From Oscillospiraceae bacterium (lineage in GTDB: Bacteria; Bacillota; Clostridia; Oscillospirales; Ruminococcaceae), in NCBI GenBank assembly GCA_900768245.1, contig CAAGCE010000205.1, forward strand, positions 1 through 18,385: DNA of 18,385 nucleotides, written 5' to 3'. Of this stretch, positions 14,156 to 18,385 are shown piece after piece. The position numbers and the translations under genes were made by a program. The number at the start of each line of letters is the position of its first letter. Positions within the stretch are counted from its first letter, which is position 1. The notes below the pieces were generated by a model. It searched no databases and was not told the origin of the DNA. It saw nothing but the letters and a program-made list of their open reading frames with translations.

Positions 14156-14200
14156 TAAATAATGTATGAACAATTATTTTTCAAGCTGCAAACACTTATA

Positions 14201-14355
14201 CTAATAACCATTTAACCTATGGATAAAATATGGTGACTATAATACGCCCACTCTGCATCAAACTCCCTTGAAAGGCGGAAGCCTGTCTGCGGTCGTTTTC
14301 TTTGATTGGACGTATTCTATCCACCATCTTTATCCATAGAACAAATGGTTATTAG
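14201..14355. mobile_element. 155-bp palindromic MITE-like element, copy 1 (family 1)
   Basis: The ends are CTAATAACC at 14201 and GGTTATTAG at 14355, flanked by TA (14199-14200, 14356-14357). Inverted repeats of about 50 bp (tip CTAATAACCATTT, then CTATGGATAAA, then AATACGYCCA) enclose a centre of about 55 bp with no coding capacity. The opposite strand matches 18270-18385 with about three differences in 116 bp, so this is a real repeated element. It sits against the stop codon of the thioesterase gene and fills the space to the GH26-like promoter. TA flanks suggest an IS630/mariner-type transposase acting in trans; none is in the window. Confidence 0.8.
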
Positions 14356-14357
14356 TA

Positions 14358-14825
14358 TCAGAACTTCTCCGTTCTTCTCTGTTTTCTGAGAGCGGAGCGT
14401 TTTTCGGCAGCTTCCCATTCAGCCTTTTCCTCTTCCGTTTCCAGCTTAAGCCTCGACACTTCAACAGGGCGTTCGTTTTCGTCAAGAGCGACCATAACAA
14501 CATACGCTGTATTGATTATATTGCGTGTACCGTCAAGGTGCTCCACATAAGATTTAACGCAGACCTCCATTGAAGTGCGTCCCACGTGGGTGATATGACC
14601 GCACACTATTACCGTATTGTTGGGATATGCGGGAGCCTGAAAGGTAAGCGTATCGACCACAGCAGTCGTAACATTTCTTCCCGAATGACGTCTTGCAACA
14701 ACAGCGGCAACAATATCTATCCACTCCATAAGCTGACCGCCGAAAAGACGGTTATAGCCGTTGATATTTGCCTGAGTCAATATCTGCACCTGTTCCGAAT
14801 ATGATTCTTTTATAGTTTTTTCCAT
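14358..14825 (-). CDS. Acyl-CoA thioesterase, hotdog fold (YciA/BACH type)
   Basis: A cytoplasmic enzyme hydrolysing acyl-CoA to free acid and CoA. The 155 residues contain the hotdog helix signature QANINGYNRLFGGQLMEWID (18-37, compare N-x-N-x-L-FGG in the family) and VVDTLTFQAPAYPNN (56-70) with the conserved Asp58. A charged Glu/Lys/Arg-rich tail follows from about residue 128. The start is the ATG at 14823-14825, with AGAGG 6 nt upstream; an in-frame ATG further up lies next to the -10 box. It has its own promoter (14857-14885). The stop codon abuts a MITE-like element that may serve as its 3' end. Chain-length preference is unknown. Confidence 0.88.
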   Translation of the reverse strand: MEKTIKESYSEQVQILTQANINGYNRLFGGQLMEWIDIVAAVVARRHSGRNVTTAVVDTLTFQAPAYPNNTVIVCGHITHVGRTSMEVCVKSYVEHLDGTRNIINTAYVVMVALDENERPVEVSRLKLETEEEKAEWEAAEKRSALRKQRRTEKF

Positions 14826-14856
14826 TTCATACCTCTGTAAATTTAAATATACCATT

Positions 14857-14885
14857 ATTATATACTTTTCCCCCTTTTGCGTCAA
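14857..14885 (-). promoter_or_regulatory. SigA-type promoter of the thioesterase gene
   Basis: TTGACG (14880-14885), 17 bp, TATAAT (14857-14862) on the minus strand, 31 nt before the start codon. Confidence 0.75.
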
Positions 14886-14972
14886 TCATTCAATTACACA
14901 TACATTTTCATTTTGCGTGACATCTTTTTATTTATTTTTGGGGGGACCTGCTTTTGCATAAACCTTATAATT

Positions 14973-15167
14973 ATAATTCGCCGTACGCAAAAAAGCATTG
15001 ACCTTTCCTAAGGGTCCTGTAACCGTTTCCAAGCAGTCTTACCCATAATACAGCAGCGGTCACAGCTGTACATTTTTGTGCTGTGAAGCTATACAGACGG
15101 TGTTTTGCTTATGAGCGGACAAAGACCCTTGAGGACGAACAGCACAATGCTATGTACGGCGAATTAT
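14973..15167. ncRNA. 195-nt rod-like fold: candidate 6S-like RNA or palindromic element
   Basis: A perfect 14-bp closing stem, ATAATTCGCCGTAC (14973-14986) with GTACGGCGAATTAT (15154-15167), is followed inward by AGCATTG/CAATGCT (7 bp), TCCTAAGGGTC/GACCCTTGAGGA (11 bp, one bulge), AAGCA/TGCTT, GTCT/AGAC and a terminal stem TCACAGC/GCTGTGA (15060-15066, 15080-15086). Size and a single long interrupted hairpin resemble 6S RNA. Against this, no T-run terminator follows on either strand, and the ends could also be read as TA-flanked inverted repeats of a MITE. The rest of the 14886-15339 spacer holds the thioesterase and symporter promoters and a 14-bp direct repeat. Confidence 0.4.
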
Positions 15168-15173
15168 CGCTGA

Positions 15174-15226
15174 AAAATCAAGCAAAATGAGATTTCCCAA
15201 ATAAAAAAATTCAAAATCAAGCAAAA
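15174..15226. repeat. 14-bp direct repeat upstream of the symporter
   Basis: AAAATCAAGCAAAA occurs at 15174-15187 and again at 15213-15226, 39 bp apart start to start, just upstream of the symporter promoter. It may be chance in AT-rich DNA or paired operator sites. Confidence 0.35.
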
Positions 15227-15279
15227 CATTGCAAAAATGTGTATATAAAATTTATTTATGCAATTTTAAATTCAAATCA

Positions 15280-15308
15280 TTGTTTTTTTATCGCCGCTGT
15301 GCTATAAT
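15280..15308 (+). promoter_or_regulatory. SigA-type promoter of the symporter gene
   Basis: TTGTTT (15280-15285), 17 bp, TATAAT (15303-15308), only 31 nt before the start codon. There is no room for a leader riboswitch downstream of it. Confidence 0.65.
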
Positions 15309-15339
15309 TATGATACTTTTACTTGTAAAGGGGATATTT

Positions 15340-16908
15340 ATGGATTCATTTGTAGAAGCAATAGGCAGAATAAATGACAAAATCAATGGCATTGTCTGGG
15401 GAATACCTATGCTGGTGCTTATTCTCAGCACAGGCATTTACCTTACTGTAAGAACCGGATTTTTTCAGATAGTCTATGCTAAATTCGTTTCAAACAACAC
15501 GTTTCTCGCTATCTTCAAAAAGAAAGATGTAAGAAAAACAAAGGAAAAAAAGGCTATAACTCAGTTTCAGGCTCTTTCCACCGCTCTCGCCGCTACTATC
15601 GGTACAGGTAATATCGCAGGCGTTGCGACCGCTATTTCCGTCGGCGGTGCAGGTGCGGTGTTCTGGATGTGGGTATCCGCTTTCTTCGGAATGATGACAA
15701 ACTACTCCGAAAACGTGCTCGGCATCTATTACCGCAAAAAGAACAAATCAGGAGAATGGTCCGGCGGTGCAATGTACTACATCGAAAACGGACTTAAAGA
15801 CAGAAAGGGGCTTCGCCACCTTGCAAAGCCCGTAGCTGTCATCTTTGCCGTTTTCTGCATTTTCGCTTCATTCGGCATCGGCAATATGGCTCAGATAAAC
15901 AATATCGCCACAGCTATGAAAACCGCTTTCACTCCGCTCTTCAGCTTTGAGATCCCGCCTCTTGCAACAGGTATCGTTCTCGCAATCGTTCTCGGACTTG
16001 TCGTTATCGGCGGCATAAAAAGGATCGGCAAGGTAACCGAAAAGATCGTTCCTTTTATGGCTGTTATCTACATAATCGGCACACTTATCATTTTCTTTAT
16101 GAACATCAACCGTGTACCTGATGTTTTCGGTGCAATATTCAAAAGTGCATTCGGCTTTGACGCTGTTGCAGGCGGTATAAGCGGTGCTCTTATCAAGGAA
16201 GCTATGACAATGGGTCTTAAAAGAGGTATTTTCTCCAATGAAGCAGGTCTTGGCTCATCTGTTATGGTACACTCCGCTTCAGACGTTAAAGAACCTGTCG
16301 TTCAGGGTATGTGGGGCATTTTTGAAGTATTTTTCGATACATTTGTCGTATGTACTCTCACAGCCTTCTCAATCCTTTCAACAGGTATCATCGACCTCGA
16401 AACAGGTGCAGTTCAGGGCAGCCTTGAAGGCACACAGCTTGTAACGGAGGCATTCTCACGCAGTATTCACGGTGCGGCAGGTATTTTCGTTGCTGTCTCC
16501 ACTCTGTTCTTTGCATTCTCAACAGTTCTCGGCTGGTCATTCTACGGCACAAAATCTATGGAATATCTTTTCGGTGAAAAGATAGCTATGGTCTATAAAG
16601 TAATATTCGTTCTCTTCACTATCGTCGGTGCAACAATGAAGCTTGACCTTGCCTGGGAGATCACAGACACACTTAACGGTCTTATGGCTGTTCCTAACCT
16701 CTTCGGTGTGCTTCTCCTGTCGGGTGTTGTCGTAAGGGTAACACGGAATTATGTAAAGCGTGTCATCAAAAAGACCGAGCCTGATGCAGAGCCTATGCTT
16801 TCCGCTTATCCCGAGATCCAGACTGAACAGGCTGAAAAGCTCAAAGCTGAATATTCGGTAGACGAAGACGCAGAGTTTGTACTCGCAGAGTCGGAACAAG
16901 TCGTATAA
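15340..16908 (+). CDS. AGCS family sodium:alanine/glycine symporter
   Basis: An inner-membrane carrier importing alanine or glycine with sodium. The 522 residues carry AGCS hallmarks: ALAATIGTGNIAGVATAISVGG (about 82-103), GAVFWMWVSAFFGMMTNYSENVLG (about 105-128), SFGIGNMAQ (177-185), and FSNEAGLGSS (298-307) followed by VQGMWGIFEVFFDTFVVCTLTA. About ten membrane helices can be traced, then a charged cytoplasmic tail from about 475. The start is the ATG at 15340, with AAAGGGG 6 nt upstream; an earlier in-frame start would span the promoter. Monocistronic by spacing; no clear terminator was seen after the stop. Substrate is inferred from the family. Confidence 0.95.
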   Translation: MDSFVEAIGRINDKINGIVWGIPMLVLILSTGIYLTVRTGFFQIVYAKFVSNNTFLAIFKKKDVRKTKEKKAITQFQALSTALAATIGTGNIAGVATAISVGGAGAVFWMWVSAFFGMMTNYSENVLGIYYRKKNKSGEWSGGAMYYIENGLKDRKGLRHLAKPVAVIFAVFCIFASFGIGNMAQINNIATAMKTAFTPLFSFEIPPLATGIVLAIVLGLVVIGGIKRIGKVTEKIVPFMAVIYIIGTLIIFFMNINRVPDVFGAIFKSAFGFDAVAGGISGALIKEAMTMGLKRGIFSNEAGLGSSVMVHSASDVKEPVVQGMWGIFEVFFDTFVVCTLTAFSILSTGIIDLETGAVQGSLEGTQLVTEAFSRSIHGAAGIFVAVSTLFFAFSTVLGWSFYGTKSMEYLFGEKIAMVYKVIFVLFTIVGATMKLDLAWEITDTLNGLMAVPNLFGVLLLSGVVVRVTRNYVKRVIKKTEPDAEPMLSAYPEIQTEQAEKLKAEYSVDEDAEFVLAESEQVV

Positions 16909-16961
16909 TGACGGACAAGCCCCTGCATTTAAAACAATAAATGAAATTATTGTGAAAACCC

Positions 16962-16989
16962 TTGCAACAGTTAAAAATAATGTTATAAT
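16962..16989 (+). promoter_or_regulatory. SigA-type promoter of yajC
   Basis: TTGCAA (16962-16967), 16 bp, TATAAT (16984-16989), 44 nt upstream of the yajC ATG. Confidence 0.7.
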
Positions 16990-17033
16990 AATAGTATCTG
17001 TTATTTCACGAAATTATAGGAGGATCTAAAAAT

Positions 17034-17453
17034 ATGCTTACAAATGCAATGAACATTGTTCGTTTTGCCGCAGAAACCGCAGAAGGTGCTTCTGCCGACC
17101 AGACAATGAGCACACAGGGTCAGGTCATTTATATGGTATTTTCCATCGCATTGCTCCTCGTCGTATTCTACTTCTTTATGATACGTCCGCAGAAGAAAAA
17201 GGAAAAGGAAGCCAAACAGCTCCGTGACAACCTCCAGATAGGCGACGAAGTTACAACTATCGGCGGTATCACAGGTATCGTTGTCCGCAAGACAGAAGAT
17301 ACTGTTGTTATCGAAACAGGCGGCGACAGAAACAAGATCCGTGTTAAGCTCTGGGCTATTTCCGAAAACGCAACCGTTCATGATGCAGTTGAAGAAGCTG
17401 CTCCAAAGGCTAAGGCTAAGAAGGAAAAGGCTGAAAAGTCCGATAAGGAATAA
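17034..17453 (+). CDS. yajC: Preprotein translocase accessory subunit YajC
   Basis: A small membrane protein that associates with SecDF and the SecYEG channel. In 139 residues there is a short N-terminal region, one membrane helix (about 31-50, VIYMVFSIALLLVVFYFFMI) followed by the family signature RPQKKKEKEAKQLRDNLQIGDEVTTIGGITG (about 51-81), and a Lys/Ala/Glu-rich tail (about 115-139) that is longer than in many YajC. AGGAGG lies 10 nt upstream of the ATG. In Clostridia yajC is often next to the SCIFF genes and secDF, matching this locus. Confidence 0.95.
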   Translation: MLTNAMNIVRFAAETAEGASADQTMSTQGQVIYMVFSIALLLVVFYFFMIRPQKKKEKEAKQLRDNLQIGDEVTTIGGITGIVVRKTEDTVVIETGGDRNKIRVKLWAISENATVHDAVEEAAPKAKAKKEKAEKSDKE

Positions 17454-17463
17454 AAACATAAAT

Positions 17464-17509
17464 CTCCTCTGCATTGCATATTATTCAGTAGATCTGCAAT
17501 GCAAAGGAG
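17464..17509 (+). terminator. Hairpin after yajC: terminator that also covers the next ribosome site
   Basis: CTCCT-c-TGCATTGCA (17464-17478) pairs with TGCAATGCA-a-AGGAG (17495-17509): 14 pairs with one mismatch and a 16-nt loop, followed by TATTTTT. The right arm contains the AGGAG ribosome site of the DUF3792 gene, so the stem can end yajC transcripts and also block translation of read-through RNA. Confidence 0.65.
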
Positions 17510-17516
17510 TATTTTT

Positions 17517-17918
17517 ATGCGCAGAAGTGCTGAACAGACGGCAAAACGAAAAAATATATGCACGGTCATACTTGGATTACTGGCTTGTATTGGTGCAGTT
17601 TTTCTTTGCCTGCTTGTTTTTTCTTTTATTGCCGCAAATGTCGGAGTTTCCGATGGCATACTAGGCACTATGTCGGGAATATCACTTGCGGCAGGCTGCT
17701 TTGCCGCTTCATACACCGTTGCAAAACGGCAGGGCAAAAACGGATTTTTAACGGGTATCGCCTGCGGCGGTGTCGTATTTTTAGCCGTGCTGATATGCGG
17801 GATGATTTTCGTCAGAAGCTTTTCGGCAGGCGGATTTTTTACGAAGCTGTTAATAATACTGTCATGTTCGGGCATAGGTGGTATAATTGGTGTAAATTCC
17901 CCTCGCAGATTTCGTTAA
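17517..17918 (+). CDS. DUF3792/TIGR04086 family small membrane protein
   Basis: A 133-residue integral membrane protein with four predicted helices (about 14-41, 46-68, 77-99, 108-126), a basic N-terminus and the C-terminal GIGGIIGVN motif. Size, topology and position next to yajC and the SCIFF gene match the DUF3792/TIGR04086 family of Clostridia, whose function is unknown to me. The ATG at 17517 is preferred over one 18 nt earlier because AAGGAG (17504-17509) lies 7 nt upstream. That ribosome site is paired in a 14-bp stem. A role linked to SCIFF export or Sec function is only suggested by neighbourhood. Confidence 0.7.
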   Translation: MRRSAEQTAKRKNICTVILGLLACIGAVFLCLLVFSFIAANVGVSDGILGTMSGISLAAGCFAASYTVAKRQGKNGFLTGIACGGVVFLAVLICGMIFVRSFSAGGFFTKLLIILSCSGIGGIIGVNSPRRFR

Positions 17919-17926
17919 AATGACTA

Positions 17927-17955
17927 TTGAAATTTGTCATATGATGTGTTATAAT
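17927..17955 (+). promoter_or_regulatory. SigA-type promoter of the SCIFF gene
   Basis: TTGAAA (17927-17932), 17 bp, TATAAT (17950-17955), starting 8 nt after the DUF3792 stop. The peptide gene thus has its own strong promoter and an independent GGAGG ribosome site (17975-17979). Confidence 0.8.
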
Positions 17956-17987
17956 AATAGAAATAATTTATTTTGGAGGTTTTTCCT

Positions 17988-18125
17988 ATGAAGCATATCA
18001 AAACCATCAATCAGGCTAACCTTAAGAAAACAGCAGAAAAGGGCGGCTGCGGTAAGTGCCAGGCTTCATGTCAGTCTGCTTGCAAGACTTCATGCACAGT
18101 TGCTAACCAGAAGTGCGAAAAGTAA
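17988..18125 (+). CDS. scfA: SCIFF ribosomal peptide precursor (six cysteines in forty-five residues)
   Basis: A 45-residue precursor of the SCIFF family of ribosomally made, post-translationally modified peptides (ranthipeptides), almost universal in Clostridia. It begins with the conserved MKHIKTINQANLKK leader and has exactly six cysteines at 21, 24, 28, 32, 36 and 43, including the invariant CQSACKTSCTVAN segment (28-40). A dedicated radical SAM maturase (ScfB/CteB type) forms thioether links; in the C. thermocellum member, as I recall, Cys32 joins Thr37, and both residues are present here. GGAGG lies 8 nt before the ATG. It is downstream of yajC and the DUF3792 gene, the usual neighbourhood. 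No maturase starts within the 260 nt left in the window; it is probably further right. The biological role of the mature peptide is unsettled. Confidence 0.96.
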   Translation: MKHIKTINQANLKKTAEKGGCGKCQASCQSACKTSCTVANQKCEK

Positions 18126-18148
18126 GCTGCTTTTAAGCTGATAATAAG

Positions 18149-18178
18149 TGGGGAAGTTCTTTTACCGAACTGTCCCCA
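18149..18178 (+). terminator. Hairpin after the SCIFF gene
   Basis: TGGGG-AGTTC pairs with GAACT-CCCCA (18149-18178) around a short loop, 24 nt past the SCIFF stop. The T-rich part follows only after about 10 nt (GGCTTTTTATTTTTT), so it may act as an RNA-stabilising stem or partial terminator, letting some transcription through to the maturase. Confidence 0.55.
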
Positions 18179-18222
18179 TTCTGTCGGCTTTTTATTTTTT
18201 AATTCAAAGCGGCACGATACTC

Positions 18223-18250
18223 GGACTTTTTTAAGTCCTTTTTATTTTAT
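18223..18250 (+). terminator. Intrinsic terminator downstream of the SCIFF gene
   Basis: GGACTT (18223-18228), a TTTT loop and AAGTCC (18233-18238), followed directly by TTTTTATTTTAT. It lies about 100 nt after the SCIFF stop and just before the MITE-like element. Confidence 0.6.
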
Positions 18251-18269
18251 CCCGGTTTTTGTTCTGATA

Positions 18270-18385
18270 CTAATAACCATTTGTTCTATGGATAAAGACG
18301 GTGGATAGAATACGTCCAATCAAAGAAAACGACCGCAGACAGGCTGCCGCCTTTCAAGGGAGTTTGATGCAGAGTGGACGTATTA
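18270..18385. mobile_element. MITE-like element, copy 2 (family 1), cut by the window edge
   Basis: It starts CTAATAACCATTTGTTCTAT after a TA (18268-18269) and matches the reverse complement of 14201-14355 over all 116 visible bases with about three substitutions. Its inner arm reads TGGACGTATT, a perfect complement of AATACGTCCA, where copy 1 has one G-T pair. The other end lies outside the window. It is placed between the SCIFF gene and whatever follows. Confidence 0.8.

Noticed and set aside
14048..14173. Upstream start and membrane-like N-terminus for the GH26-like protein (MFIHYLLTVFLF...)
   Set aside because: This frame overlaps the TTGACA-17-TACAGT promoter and the cre-like site, and its first codon lacks a ribosome site. 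It would otherwise have suggested a secreted enzyme.
14886..15339. Glycine riboswitch or T-box ahead of the AGCS symporter
   Set aside because: Glycine riboswitches often precede this transporter family, but no glycine aptamer core (such as GCCGAAGGNGCAA) and no T-box UGGNACC element were found. The promoter is also only 31 nt from the start codon, leaving no room for a leader.

Overview
The window reads as chromosomal DNA of a low-to-moderate GC Clostridia member, most likely an Oscillospiraceae (Ruminococcus/Eubacterium-type) gut bacterium. The reasons are the SCIFF peptide gene beside yajC, Firmicute-type promoters (TTGACA/TTGAAA, 17 bp, TATAAT), strong AGGAGG ribosome sites, two TTG starts, zinc-binding L31 and L33, and the rpmG-secE-nusG-rplK-rplA order. 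Eighteen protein genes can be supported. No rRNA, tRNA, CRISPR array, prophage or complete insertion sequence was seen.

Layout. 1-3.8 kb: a chemoreceptor (-), a mechanosensitive channel with a zinc ribbon (+), and ribosomal protein L31 (-). 3.9-6.7 kb: an Abi_2/HEPN abortive-infection-type gene (-) whose promoter overlaps the terminator of a phosphosugar mutase (-). 7.0-9.5 kb: a two-gene (+) operon of a lysophospholipase-like hydrolase and a YifB/ComM AAA protein. 9.85-12.5 kb: the (-) operon rpmG-secE-nusG-rplK-rplA, with a long structured 5' leader and strong terminators. 12.6-14.9 kb: a cytoplasmic GH26-like glycosidase with a cre-like operator (-), and a hotdog acyl-CoA thioesterase (-). 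15.3-18.1 kb (+): an AGCS sodium:alanine/glycine symporter, yajC, a DUF3792/TIGR04086 membrane protein, and the 45-residue six-cysteine peptide SCIFF. SCIFF is a ribosomally made, radical-SAM-modified peptide precursor; its maturase would be expected just past the right edge.

The least ordinary material is between genes. (a) Two copies, in opposite orientation, of a ~155 bp palindromic MITE-like element with CTAATAACC ends flanked by TA. (b) A different 95 bp near-perfect hairpin element with CTAAACACC ends, also TA-flanked and alignable to the first family at its tips. (c) Three full copies and one half copy of a GC-rich stem repeat in 3' intergenic regions, one copy showing compensatory changes in the stem. 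(d) A 195-nt rod-like fold upstream of the symporter that could be a 6S-like RNA or another palindromic element. (e) Hairpins placed at promoters or ribosome sites: the rpmG operon leader, the yajC/DUF3792 junction, the abi leader, and an rplK-rplA spacer with an rRNA-like L1-site motif.

The best candidate for an uncommon biological system is the SCIFF locus. The best candidate for undescribed sequence is the set of structured intergenic elements. All calls come from reading the sequence; no database search or folding program was run.
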